Shown here piece after piece: positions 39,901 through 53,521 of a stretch of DNA of 64,000 bases. The notes under the pieces were generated by a model. It ran no database searches. It had not been told where the DNA came from and worked only from the letters and a program-made list of their open reading frames with translations. Origin of the DNA: Strigops habroptila (taxonomy: Eukaryota > Chordata > Aves > Psittaciformes > Psittacidae); assembly GCF_004027225.2 (NCBI RefSeq), contig NC_044277.2:93756283-93820282 (forward strand), read 5' to 3'. Position 1 is the stretch's first letter. The number at the start of each line of letters is the position of its first letter. The translations under genes were made by a program, and so were the position numbers.

Positions 39901-41038
39901 ATGTCTGCTTTGATATAGTCCAGTGCAAAAAGTAATCCCAAACAGGCTCGGGAAATGTGAGACTCATGAGGATTTGCTCGTCGTGGCAAATTCTCTTTTA
40001 AAACGTGCACTACTAGGCTCCTAAAGAGCTGTTTTTCTGATATGTGTTTGCCTCAGTACTACCAGAGAAAGAAACGTGCTTCTAGAGAGAAGAGACAGCA
40101 AGAGTTGATTAATATTGTGTGGCTATGATAGAGTGTACTTGCCTAATGTGCTTTTGCCAAATTTACAATACCAAGCTTCCCAGATTGAAGGTCTCACTAA
40201 TTATAACAAGTAGACCACTAGCCTATAACCATGCTTAAGGAAATAGTTCCCTAACTATTACTCAGACCTGTGCTGTGGCTAATGCGCATATAAATGCCAC
40301 AAGCACTTCATCTTTGTGCTTTGAAATAGAATGCATTTCTCTGTAGTTTGACTTATTGCCCAAAGAGATGTTTATAAAATAGGCAGTCTGCTTACCATCG
40401 TTCTGATTATATTGTCAGTCATTTGTCCAAATGCCTGGAAATCTTAGTGACTTGGAAAAATGCCAAGCAAAATGGTCATTTATGAGGACACTTAATTTTC
40501 TTATTAGTTTAGTTTTTATTAACATATATGCAGATAGTGCTTTGCACTCTCTGTCTCTTCTATAGGAAGATAAGAATTTTGATTAATTTGACATTATTAC
40601 TCATTTAGCTGTGACATATATATTAGGATTAAAAATTGCTGAGCAGAGGGGCAGAGAATTTGTGTACTTTTACTGTCCTTTGGCATATTGTCTTTAGAAA
40701 ATACTTTCTACTACAGTTTTCTGTTATTACTAAAATTGTGGAAAAAAGATGAATAGATTAGGATGTCTGACAGAAAAAAACGGTTTGTCAAAGGAGCTTC
40801 AGGAAAGGAAATAAAAAAATTCATTGTGGAACAAACAGGATGCTACTACACAGCATACTTGGGATGAAAAGTCCTGAAACTGCACAGTATACTTGAGACA
40901 AACTGTCAACAGAAAGCAGATAGGCGCAGGTGTTGCTTCAGTGGTGCATCCTGCTTCTTTTGAAGTTTTTGTTTTTCCTGGTTGTATAGAGAATGAACTG
41001 TGAGCCCTGTGTACTGCAGGTCTAAAGACAGGATTTTA

Positions 41039-41074
41039 GGAGTTACTCGTAGGAGTTACTCGTAGAAGTTACTG
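41039..41074. repeat. 13-bp tandem repeat, 2.8 copies
   Basis: GGAGTTACTCGTA occurs exactly twice (41039-41051, 41052-41064), followed by a diverged partial third copy. Confidence 0.85.
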
Positions 41075-42504
41075 CTCCCACAGCAGTATTGACCCCAGTG
41101 TTTGCTGTGTATTTGTTACGTGCTGTACTTGAACAGACTATGCACGTCATCTTATTACAGAATACTTGACTTTATGGAATATCAAGGGAGCTCAGACTGA
41201 ACTTCATAAGTGGAACTATTTGTAAGCATCATATATAAGGACCAGGTGTGTTTTGCAATTTATTGAAAATGGTGGAAATTGATCTGTTAATCATAGCAGG
41301 TTTCTGTGATTTTAAATATGGTAAGAATGCTGGTTACATATGGGTCCTCTAAAGTTTAAACTCCAACTTCATCTTGGTGAGCCTTGAAGCAAAAATCTAA
41401 ATTCTGTCCTAAGCCTAATGTAGAAGTAGTTCCTGATCTAAACTGTATTTATATAGCTGAGTTAAGGTCAGTCAAAAACAAAGAGGAAAACACAAACATA
41501 AACTCTCTCTGAAGACAGAGAGAATGCAGTGGGTGTGCTCATGGACCCATTCTGAGTGAAAATAATGGAAATTGGTGGAGGATTAAGTCCATGATGTTCT
41601 CAGTTTTTCTTTTTAAACTCATTGCTAATGCTGAAAGGAGATTTTTCTTCTTAATTCTGGAGGAAGTTGAAAGATTTGGTCTATAAGCAAGGAGAGGGAA
41701 TCAGAAATAGTGTACAGCCTGAATTTAGGTACTGATAGGGCATTTCTCAAGAATCTGAAGCTGCAATGTGATCATAAGAAATGAAGAAATTATTTTATTA
41801 CTTTGAGGTAGAAGTAAGCTACACCTAACTGAAAAATAATGTTAATAGTTCCACAGAAGAATAAACATTTGAATCAGAATCCAGACATCAGTTGACTCTT
41901 ATCCAGTATTAAATGGAAACACATGCTTTGCACTAGGAGCTAGATCAGGGTGGGAGGAGGAGGTGGCAAGAAGCCCCAAGCTCCTTTTCATTTCAAGTGT
42001 TATACTCAACCATGGCCACTGCCAAAATAGCCCATAAAGTTAAGCCAATTCAAAACCATTCAATTAAAGGCTGAAACATGTCTTTCTCTCTCTCCCTAAC
42101 TTTGTTCATAAACATGCTTCAGGCAGGTGTTAATTACAATCCCCAGTAAAGCCTCAGAGCTGCACAGATTCTCCTGGGGAAAATGACTGGACTCAGCACT
42201 TTGCAGATCTGTTTATTTTACTTTCCTGCACTTTAGTTACCCCAGCTGGCTTGCTACAGACAGAGAAAAGAGGGGAAAGCCTAGCATACAGAATAATCCA
42301 GGGAAAGACTAACACTTTTCCAAACTGAACAGTTTGCATGAGAATTGTTTCCTGCAGTGTGCTGATTGGGTGTTGAAGCGTCCTTTCTCTGGAGACCTGA
42401 CCTTTAGATATCCTGGAAAATCGTCTTCTTGCCAGGTCATTCCAAGCCATCTTGCCTTGTGCCATGATTCACAGGCAAAAAGCAAGTGTGAGAACATCTT
42501 GCCA

Positions 42505-42665
42505 CATCTTGTTTATTATTGTTAATAATAACAATTATTTGCTATTCTCTGATGATGTGATAGGCACTGAACAAGACACAGATAAGCACAGAGCATACCC
42601 TGAGGAGTTTATAATTTTGAAGACAAACAGAGATGAGACAACATGCACTTGGAAGACCCTGGAGT
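42505..42665 (+). mobile_element. Possible ancient amniote interspersed repeat
   Basis: The order ataggcactgaacaagacac, agataagcacagagcatacc, ctgaggagtttataatttt, gaagacaaacagagatgaga resembles the ggcactgtg / gataagcacagtccctgccc / aagagcttacaatct motif series of old amniote SINE or L3-type repeats. The family is not assigned. Confidence 0.35.
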
Positions 42666-45600
42666 GGATGTTGACCTACTAAGAATTTAGAATGGTTTAA
42701 GTGGGAGTGGGAGATGATTTCTTTCTGATGCAGTCTGTACTAAAGAACAGATTTTTTTATTTGGGCTTTAGTAAGAAAATGTTTTCATGAAAATAATGCA
42801 TGCCTTACCCTACTATGCCCTCTGTGAAACAAATAAGGTCGTACTCTTACTTATCTGAATTGGCAGACTGTTGTTGAAGCAAATGCAACTCTATTAAGTT
42901 ACATCAGGCGATCGGTCAACCCTGACCACAGAGATACACAGGCACCTTCAGGGTTTAAGATATGCCAATGAGCTAATTGTTCTTAGCTCACAGAGGGTTG
43001 AATATGAATTTGAGATCTTGTGTGTCAGCTTCCTTGCTAATTCTTAGAATGTGCACTTTCCTTAGATAGAGAAATGCTACTGTACAAGGGAAGAGAAATT
43101 CCAGAATTTTTATACTGCCTAGAGTGTGCAAACAGGACAATTGATTCTTAAGTAAAACTTGGCTAGATGGCAAATTAACTTCCCTTCTAACAGTGGCTAC
43201 TTAGGTACACATATAACAACAAAAATATGATTTCTAATTAAAGAAAACAATAATTCCTTTGGGTAACCTTTATTCCTGTCACTGTTTCACAGAAACTTGA
43301 CTAGTTTAACTGTTGGCCATTGCTTTCTGGAAATCAGGCAAATTCACAACTCAAAGGCTTGCCTAAACAGGTAAATTACCAGTAGTAAGCTAAAAGATGG
43401 AATGACGTTGCATTAGCTGCTCTGCACTAAAACATCCTATGGACATTGAGAGTGCACTCTAAGAGTTCCTTGGTATGAAGTGGCTTCCTCAACTACATGT
43501 AAAAGTACACACGCAGGGAGTGGCCAGCATGGTGTAAATTCATACTGTAGCTTGTAAATTCACACCCTGCTTTCCTTGTATAAGCAAACCCATAGTCAAG
43601 GCCTTGCATTCATTCCACTGGCATAAACCTGAATGAATAGATGAACCTTACACTTTACCATGAAGGTAAACACATTTGTGTTAATGTGATGTGTAATGGA
43701 GGGAATGCGGTCAGGAGCCAGGGCACCGCCATAGACAATCTTGGGAGAGTTAGTAAAAGTACTTCAGAAATTCTCAATTGCCATGAGGGAGAGAGGACAT
43801 TATCAATATCGGCGGGAGAAGATCACCTAGCAATCCTGAAGAACATAAGCATGACTTGAAATACATCTACAAACATCTTGCCCTGTGTGTCATTCCTTAG
43901 TTTTTGAAGGAAGTCTCATTGTTGAATAGTAGATTTCTCCTACCATTTTAGGCAGAATGAATACTATTTATATATTATCTTTGGCAGCAAAAGTTATAGG
44001 AGTGCAGCTGAGCTCAGACTTGCCAAGTCTCATGTAGCTGAAAAGGAGACTTTCTCACAGCAATCTCTGGGCCTTTCCTAAAAGCCTCTCTCTCTAATGA
44101 GTATTCCTCAAGGTGTTTCAGTAGGACATTAAAAATATTTTTCCAGGACTTTGAACTACCTTTCCCAACTGCCACTACTTGACAGCCCTGCAAGACACAG
44201 TCATCCCAGGCTGAGCTGATTCCCATCTGCAGTAGAGTAGCAATAGTGATCTCATCTTCTCAAGTTTCACTGAAGGTCAAAAGCAGCCTAAAGGTCAGGG
44301 GGCCCTCCCTGGGAGGAATGAGCATCTCCCTTTCCTCCTGCCACTGTTACTTTTGCAGGAATATACACAGAGCTGCCTTTCACATTTTATTGAATTCTTA
44401 TGTAAAAAGAGTATCTTTGTCCGAACACGCATGATCCATCAGGCTCTTTTTACAACCTCTGTTATTTGATGGCCTTGGGAACCCATTTGCAGAATGTGAT
44501 TTTACCTAAACATAAATATTTTACTGCGAAGTATTTATCTTCGATTAACAGCCTAAAAAATCGGACGTGCTCAAAAATCCACTCACTTGTCAATAACTGG
44601 GGCTACAACAGTTTTGTTAAAAATCCTTGCTTGTGTTTTGACCATAAAGCTTAAGAAAGCTGTGAAAAAAGCATAGTGACTAAAAACTTCTACCTTGCAT
44701 TCGTGTACATTTGCCTACAATGTGAAGTGGTGTTGATTGCAGACTGGGGAGGTGACAAGCATGAACTATCTACTATAGTAGTGGAGTCAGAGTGCTACTG
44801 TAGGCTTCAAAATGGGTAAAGCACAAGAGCTCCTGAAACCTGTGTATATGGTTATTAGCTACGCCAAAGGCCACAATACTGTCGTTATCCAAGTAAGACA
44901 GCATAATTCTTACACAAGTTTATGATTTTCTATTTCGTAATCACAGCTTCATTTTGCTGTCTACACATTCATTTTTTCAACTTTGGAATTGGATATCTCA
45001 TCTGAGGGAGTTTTAGTTACCTTCTTTAATGCTTATGAGTCACACCAAGGGGACAATGCATCCTTATTGTCTCAGACATCTCTCATGGTGGGTTGAGCTG
45101 TGTGGAGATTTCTTTTGCTTCCTCCCTTCCTCTGATAGAGAAGTATCTTAGATAACTAGCTTGAACTGGATGTCTAGCTCTCATCCAGTCAATTTTAGGA
45201 GAGATTAAACCATCAAGTGAGCACGGAATGTAAGATAATGCACCTGTGAAAATTGGTGTGCAAGAAATAACCATGGACTGCCATACTTATTCATGATTGG
45301 GTTGAATTCTGTTCATTTTATGTACCTGGAAATTTATTGTTACTATTGGGCTCTAACCTGTGTGCTATATAAAGAACAGCCACACCATTTTAGTAGATGC
45401 TAAATAAAGCAGTCATATTGATGATGGCTTGCCAGAACAGAAATGCTTCGCTGATCTTCAGGTTAGCCTCTTAAGCCTTTAATGCCACTTGCTCCAGAGG
45501 TGTGTTTTGTATCTTTCAAAGGATAGCCTAGGCAATATTATAGTATTTATCAACATATGCTGAGAATGAACTCAGAATAATATAAGTTTAGGGTACTGAC

Positions 45601-48600
45601 CATTCAATTGCCATTCAATTATGACCCCAGCACAGGATCTTAGAATTTACGACTGGCTGCAGAGATGCTTCTCCAGCAAGGATCTGTCAATGAAGCTGCA
45701 CTACTGTGTGAAGAGTGCAGACAAAAAAATGCTTTGATCTTTGATGGTAAGTCTAGGATCTGTGACAATTCCTGTTTTAACCATTTGTCTCGTATCTCAT
45801 GCTGTCAAACTCATGAAACTATCCTGAAGAAAAATATAAGGCAATGCTGCAGCCACCTTGTGAAAGTGCTTTGTTTTGCCTAGACATGCACGATACCACA
45901 GTTCAAGCTTAGGTTTTCCTCTTGAGACATCTCTTCACATGTCAATTACTTATGCACTGCCTATGTTTCACAGCAACCTGCAGCCCAGCTCTTCTCTTTG
46001 TCCTTGTCTTGTGTGCTTGTATTATGGAGTTCTAAGGTTGTTTTAAATCAGAGCACAGGCAGCCTGAAACTGTGTTGTTGGTTCTGTTTTGGCATCTGGC
46101 AGAAGTGAGCTCCTGGTGGTGATGCAGAGAGGACTGTGGTCAGCCTGGAAAATAACACAACAGTTCAAGGGAACTCAGGGACCCATGTAATTACTTCTCT
46201 TTTTTGACCTTTGTGAGTGAGCAGGTTGTGCCTGATAATTACATTAACAAGGCATTTAAGCTAGGAGTTTGTATTCCAAGTTAATTTTAGGTAATTCCTA
46301 CTACCTAACCTAATTTTCTTCAGTTCTATTAAATATTGTTGCTTAATTGCTTATTATGTGAATAAGTCAATCAAATAATTTACTACATCAGATCACAATG
46401 GATGGAGGCCAGCATGGCATGGTCCAGAACCTGGCCAAAGCCTCCACAGAGCCTGACCACTGGTACATGTACTGAGAAAGAAAGTATTTGGCTGAAATGC
46501 CAGCACTATTTCTCACTCTTTCTGCATATACCACAGTATCTGTAACTGGTTGGCTATGGAGTACCTGAGAGGAGATGTCAGTTTTAGCATGTCAGGTGTC
46601 CAGGCTCCCAGAACATTGTATTGTTAAACTTTTTGGGCAATAAAATGCAGACATGTTGAACTCATTAGTTACATGCAAATGGTTTGAACAGAAAATAGAC
46701 CACATTAGTATTATTTTTAAGGAAAGATGAAGTAATGTAATGCAATTATAAGAGCCTGAAATATGACTGATTTATTGAGAGACACCATATTTGGCTTCAG
46801 TGGTACAGCTTAAAAAACCGTGGAAATAATAAACACAACCGGCACACTTTTGGTTTAGAAACTACTTAATGTGAAATGCAGGTTTTGGAAATATTGACAC
46901 AAATTCTGTTTTCATTTAAACATATGTGACTTAGTTAATTATCTATGGGCAGTATCTGACTCTCATTTATTTCTCTTATTTTTTTCAGCTCAGGGCACAG
47001 TTCTCAGTTATACTGCTGGAAGTTGGGTAAAGTCAGATTCCTCATATTAAAGCTTAAATTGACCTCAATGGAAAGGGTTGAAAAGACTTGGTTTGTTCTT
47101 AATCTTTCTTTCTCTTGAGCACTCTGGATTCTAACTGAAAAAGAAATGGAAAAGGTGTAATGTGACCTGAAAGAAAAGCTGCTCCTGTGACACCTCCAGA
47201 CCACAAAGGTTTAGACAACAGTTTTGGAGCACTTATGCAAACTCAAACTGCCTTGTGTGCAGTTTGCTGTTCCATAGATTTTTAAAGTCACTGAGAAATC
47301 ACTACAATGAACTAGTTGGTCCTTGGGCATACCAGCATTCTTCTGGTTTACCTAATTCTTCCTGTGTTAAGCTCGTGCCTTTCAACTAAACTTTTGTATA
47401 TATTTAAAAATTACTTCTATAAACCCAGCTTTTCATTTTGCTTCTAAGAATTTTTAATAACAGTAAAAGGCTTCCTAACTGAAGAAGAGATGACATTTTA
47501 ATTTCTTCTCCTCTGATATCCAGGGATTAAGAAAGCAGGTTATCTTGTGAAGGTCTGGGTTCAGGTCCTTTCTGCCACTGGCCTAGAATGCGAGTTTGAA
47601 GAAGGAACTCTTGCAAGAGTACCTTGATGGTAAGGATGACACATACGACGGCTGTATTACCATGTAAAAATTCATTTAGAGGATAATATAATGGGGGTGC
47701 TCAGCTGAAAGGTGTGATACCCTTGCTAGTTAGTATTTTAATGGCTATTTTAAAAAGCCCTCTCAGAATGGCCCATGACAGAGTATTTAAGATGGTCTTC
47801 TGGGGATTGTGGGTTTAGGAATGAGGCATTGAATTTAGATCTTTTATTTCCTGCAGAGTATTTTCGCATTTAGGAAAAAAAAGGTACATGTCATCACACC
47901 ATCTGTTCACTAGATATTCTTTTCCATCAGCTAAAACCTTTAAGCAAATCAGCTAGACAGCTTCCATCACAATTTCTTTTTTTTCTTCTGCTTAGAACCC
48001 TGAAAATATAGTCAGCATGTTTTAGATTTATCTTCTTACTTCACGTTTCTACACTGGGAAAATTTCTGGGTAGAATAAAGGAGGGGTTTTGTGAGTTGAT
48101 CTTGTATGAATCCTGTGAGTTCCCTGTGCAGTATGATGTCAGATAAATACTGAAGACATGAAGATTTAAGATATGTCTGCAGTGCAATCAGAGAGAAGAG
48201 CTGGTATTCTGGGTTCTTTCTGAAATGGCTGCTGAGAACTGAAATTTGTGCCACCAATAGCCAATCCTGTCTGTGATAGCTGATCCAGAAATCACCCTGT
48301 CTGCTATGACAGGGTCATACCTTCCAAGGCTAAAAGACATCAGGTTAGTTTTCTTAAGGAGTCTTGCGTTTACTAAACGAATTTATTAAAATTCCCTAGC
48401 TGGATCACCCCTATTTCTTTCTATCCCCTAAGTTCAGAAAGACACTGCGTTAAAAGCTCAGGTCGTCTGAGCTCTTTCTATTTCCAGTGGAGAATGATAT
48501 CTCAAGAGCCCATCTAAGAGTGGTAACAGAGGATGGCTTGTAGCTTAGGTGCCATCGTTCATTGTCTGAATCTAAGTAGGGTGACTCAAGGCTCCTTGTG

Positions 48601-51600
48601 TTGCTGTAAATAACACAGCACTGATGCACAGTCTCTCAGTAAAGTCCGTTTAGATGCTTTTCACACAGAAATGTGATGACAACTACAACCTGCCCTTCTG
48701 TTGAAGAGCGTAAATGGGGCAGAATGGAGAATATGGAGACAGCACAATTTAAAACATTGCAAGACCACACTGCAAAAATCTGCACTTGCCTGTAGAACCT
48801 ATATTCCCCTTTTATTCTGCCCACTAATCATTTTTCTTCTCTTTACCTACCTCTTTCCTTTTTTGCCACTTCTGTTTTTTTAAAAAAAGGATGTTTAAGC
48901 AACACCAATTTCCAATCTGTGAACAGAACTTCTCTGCTGCATTTTCCCCTTTCTAATGGCTTTTTTTGCAGGATTCCATATGAAATCCTGCTACTTGGTG
49001 AAGGTAGAAGAAAAGAGAGAAAGAAAGAATGTGTGTGGAGGATATACCCAGAAATCAGAACCATGCCATGTAAAATTGTTACAGCTGTTTCTGTTTTTAT
49101 TGATTGTTTCTTTTGGATTCATTTCTCTGGCAACTGCTGCCCATGTGAGCAGGAAGGCATGCAGCATGACATTGCTGTGGGCTGCGGGGTCTTAGGGCCA
49201 GGAGTAGGTGGAGAGTGGGGGGAAAGGAAGAGGGTGTGGTGGTGAGGACATTTATGTGGGACACATCAAAGCACATCCTTGTAATATGTTGCAGTAACCC
49301 AGGAAATACAGTACAGATGCACTGAATAATCTCATTGCAACCCAGGGTCTGCAATCCTGTTACAGCAGCAGCTATCACAGTACTTGGTTTTTTGAATTTC
49401 AGCGAGCCGTTTCTCCCCCTGCTCTCTCACACAAATCCACTCTCTATTTCAGTTTTCTCTTCCAAGCAGTCTCACTACACAATAGGTCATACAAACAGAA
49501 GTAATTGTGGTATAAATGGGTTAAGCCATGCATTTTATAAGCTGGGAAGGAGTAAAGAGTAATTGCTATAGCTTTTTTGATTTGCTTCGATATGACATTA
49601 AAGGGGCTGTTCAAACATGGAAATAGTGAATTATGAAATTCTGTGCATGGAGGGAAATAGCAAGAGAGAAATTTTTCCATGTGAGTAGATATTAATCTTT
49701 TTTTGGACAATGTTAAGTATCTTCCTGCTTTGATAGAATCACTAGGTAGAAGCTGAAAAATAGGAAATGCAATTTCAGATGCTCAAATCAGTTCACTGGC
49801 CAAAGAGGGAAAAATCTAGAAAGAAGTCTGAAAGGTAGAGTTAGCTATTTTTCTGCTCTCTTTCCCTTGGTATTGCTACAATGGCCAGCCCGAAAGGGGT
49901 AGATCTTGGTATTTTTTTTCATATGCAGATTGCACATGTACCTATATGTTCATATAAATGGTTTGGAATATACACACACCCTTCATATATCTTACTCAGT
50001 TACTATGATGTTATATCTCATGGATGCACAGATCAGTGACTAAGGTCAACAACAAGGCTGCCTTTTTAAAAAACACCCACAACAACAACATTGTTTTGTT
50101 ATCCAATGTTGAGAAACAAAACTGTAAATGCAGAGAAAATTATAAAATGCATCTTGTGATGTACATTAATTTGACATGAAAAAAAAGTATTATAGATAAA
50201 TACATTATATTTTATTAAGCATTACTTCTTGCTCAGCAATTTGTACTGGAACTCCTTCTCCCATCTGTCCCTAGTTTTCCTCCATATGTGGAGCCTCAGT
50301 GTGTCCCTGATATTTGTCAATGTGTCAAAACTTTGGCACAAGGAGGAGGAAAATAGACCAAAAACTAGACTCTTTAGTCAGAACACACTGAAATAATGTG
50401 GATTGGATTCAAATCCTGGAGCCAGTAATATCTCTTCAGCTTTTGATTAGAAGTTAAATTCAAAACTGAAGGGCACACGGCTCTAAGGTTCACTGCAGCT
50501 TCATCTAAAATGAAGGCCAGAACCATAGACTTGCTTTGAAAGGAGCTGTACTTGGTCTAAATGTGAAAAGTTGACATAAGTCACCATTAACAAAAGCAAC
50601 ATCTAAGTGCAAAGATCAGGTATGTTCATTCACACTGTGAGAACACCAGTTCAGAGTGGTACAAAAATTCATGATTTTGACATGCATATCATGCCAATTT
50701 TGCTTTAACTAGGCACTGGTTTTTTGAACTGGGGTCCATGCATATAATGCTAGCTTTTCCCAGAACACATCTGTTTGCATGTACAAAGTATGTTTCTGCC
50801 TAGGAAAATACCCCATAATATGCAGTTATCTGCTTTTAACTGTGTTTGTTTACCTGTGTTTTTCAGCCATGACTTTTATTCGTGGAGGGTTTGTAACCAA
50901 TGGGTCAGTCTGAAAAACTGGTTCTTTGTGAGAAATAGAGATGCAGGGTGAGACACCTGTGAGTCCCTATGCTCTATATTAATGCCCAGAGCAAACCGTT
51001 AAGGAAACATAGGCATTCTTTAAAAACTGGGAGCAGAACTAAGCTATGAAAACAACTAATGATGTATCTTTTGTAACTATGCCTGTCTAGGCCATTGTCT
51101 TATCTGTTGGATGCTCTCCATACAGCTGATTGAAAAAAGCAGGTGGTGCGTAACAGGAGAAAATTACTTTTTTTTTTTTTTTTAATGAGATTTCTAGCAA
51201 TTCTTGGCTATGGATGAGCCAGAAGTACTAGTATAATAGAGACTTTTGCACAATTTGGGGATGTTAGTTTTAGGTCACAGAGAAATGTTTGAACAAACAA
51301 GTGAAAAGTTTGAATAAACAAATCAAATCCCCACCAGACATGAAATAACTGCATCTTCTGAAGTTCAAAACTGCTTGACAGTCATTGAGGCAACTTTCAA
51401 GTTGCCTTTATATAAACTGAATTTGATTGTTCATTCCTAGCAATAAATGCCTGCAGCTCTGAAGATCCTCACAATGATTAGACAAAAATATTAGAATTGT
51501 GAGGATAAAATATGAATGAGTGTATATGAGAATCTTCTGCCTTTCCTTTATTCATTCATGAACGTATTGGGACAGAATACTTTCCCACACACTGTTGCAG

Positions 51601-53370
51601 ATCCAAAGCCCAGACTGCTGCAAGCATACTGCTACTGGCATACAGGCACTCATGTTGTTTTTTGTTGATCAGCAAAAGTCTTTCTCTGGCTTCTCTTCAT
51701 GTCTGGCTTTTGAATAAGACAAATGTCCAAAAGTGATAAAGAACTTAAAAGATGTTATTTTGGTTTTTGCTTGAAAAAATTTTCAAAGCAAAAAAGCTTT
51801 TGATCACTCAAGTACACTGGGGTTCCTTTTGTTCTTAACAGGGTTATGTCATACTCTCCACTTGCTTTTTCTACATTCTTTGACTTTTATTTCTCCCTGT
51901 ACAGAATATAACAGGAAAATAATTTCTGCTGTGCTTACGAATTCTGGAATTCTAATAACTCGGCCAAAGATTTTTCTTCTCTGACTTATTTTTCAGCATT
52001 TCCTCTCAGATTGTTATGACCTAGCTTTTGGTCTTCAGAATATTCTCATTTCCTCACCTGCTATTTTTTTCTAAGTTCCTTAAGTTTCTAACTTACAATG
52101 AATTACATACAATCTCTGCCTAGCCCTGGCTGGGTCACTTGAAATTTTACTATTTGCTGCTGTGACAATTATGTGACAATTTTAATCTATTGGAGTGACT
52201 TACAAAATTAATTAAACCAACCTTGTGTTTAGTAAACTGGGATTGAGGCTATTACAAAGTGAGCAAGCATCTCTGAGAGTCTCATTTTAGTAGAAATAAA
52301 ATTCACATGCCCAAATACCTTGGAAAATTTGAGGTACAAGCTTCAGCTTCCACTTTTGGGTTATTCTTTTCTCAAATCATGTATTGCAGGTCAAAAAAAA
52401 AAAAAAGAGACTTCCTGAGAAAGAGAACTTTTATCTTATCCCTGCTTTTTTCTGGGTCAGGTAGAGTTTTAAGGGAAATAGGGCAGCTTAATGGGCATAT
52501 GAAAACAGTCATTGTGGATAGGAAGCAATGGTAGGGGCCTGGTAGGATTATATCAAAGGCTGTGGGAAGAGCCAAGTGGAAGATGTCAAATAGGCAGGTA
52601 GTGTTGGACCTAGCAAACACTGAAGCAGGATTTTTTGGGAACTAAAGCCGGTCACTATATTGACTTTCATTGAAATGATGTGAATGCCTGCTGGTGAAAG
52701 AAGTTGGCAATTCCTGTCATGTGGGGGGAAATCAGGAACTAGTAAGGGCAGGGACTGACTGTGCATGGCAGGCTGATTTCCTTGATCATCTAAACTAGTG
52801 TCTCTGGTGTGCAAATTTCTAAATCATATCCATTTGATGTTTTCTTTATTAAATAAAACCAAATTACTGAATATGGGGCAAAATATTTCTTGGTGCCTGA
52901 TATTTAAATGTTCCTGCCTTGCGCTCACACACGAATACTTACATAGCAATGCTGCCGTTTGTTCAAAGTCCGTTCCCAACTGTACATTATTTTCCACAGG
53001 GAATGGGGAAAACTGGAGACCAATCCACAAATTGTCACATGCTTTCACAAACCCTGGAAGATGTTACCTTCTTGCTGCTTATTATTTGGAAAAGTCTTGA
53101 CCATAGGAATCTGCTGTCTCTGATGTAAAGTCAGAATGTCTGTATCTTGGGTTTGCCACAACAGTAACTCTAGCTACCTCTAGCTGCTTTACTAGCACTG
53201 TGAAGTCACTGTAATTGTGATGAGACCGGACAAGGTTAACCATAAACCTGACCTTGAGCGGGTTTGTGCTTTACTTTCTGAAAACCTCATTGCCAGGAAA
53301 ATTGCCTAGCAACTATTGAATGAAAATTGCAAACAGGGAATATGTTAGATCTGGTAACTTCTCCGTTTCA
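42666..53370. other. Gene desert, nothing identified
   Basis: Short overlapping open frames only. A faint MIR-like patch near 47550-47600 was too weak to call. Confidence 0.5.
51168..51183. repeat. Poly-T run
   Basis: Homopolymer of about 16 T in intergenic DNA. Confidence 0.9.
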
Positions 53371-53521
53371 GATAAAAAAAACCTAAACAACAGCACCCCC
53401 TCAAAAAAACCCCCAAATCCCCCCAAACCAAAAAACCAACACATATATAAATTAGTTTGTCTGGGGGTTTGTGTTTTGGGGTTTTTTTTTTTGTTTTTTT
53501 GGGTTTTGGTTTTTTTTTTAC
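53371..53521. repeat. A/C-rich tract followed by G/T-rich tract (imperfect inverted repeat)
   Basis: 53371-53440 is A and C only in long runs (three C runs of 5-6 within 53396-53426). 53463-53520 is G and T only (GGGGG, GGGG, GGG). The two tracts are roughly complementary around a 23-bp AT-rich centre. Confidence 0.75.

Larger units (their letters stand above)
31561..42504. other. Gene desert, nothing identified
   Basis: Apart from the poly-T run and the 13-bp tandem repeat listed separately, there is only unique AT-rich DNA. A 123-codon minus-strand open frame at 39639-40010 matches nothing I know. Confidence 0.5.

Noticed and set aside
39639..40010. 123-codon minus-strand open frame as a transposase remnant
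   Set aside because: I tried mariner and hAT C-terminal motifs and found none; treated as chance.
47550..47600. MIR fragment
   Set aside because: Only a few short matches (ggttcaggtcctttctgcca); not enough to call.
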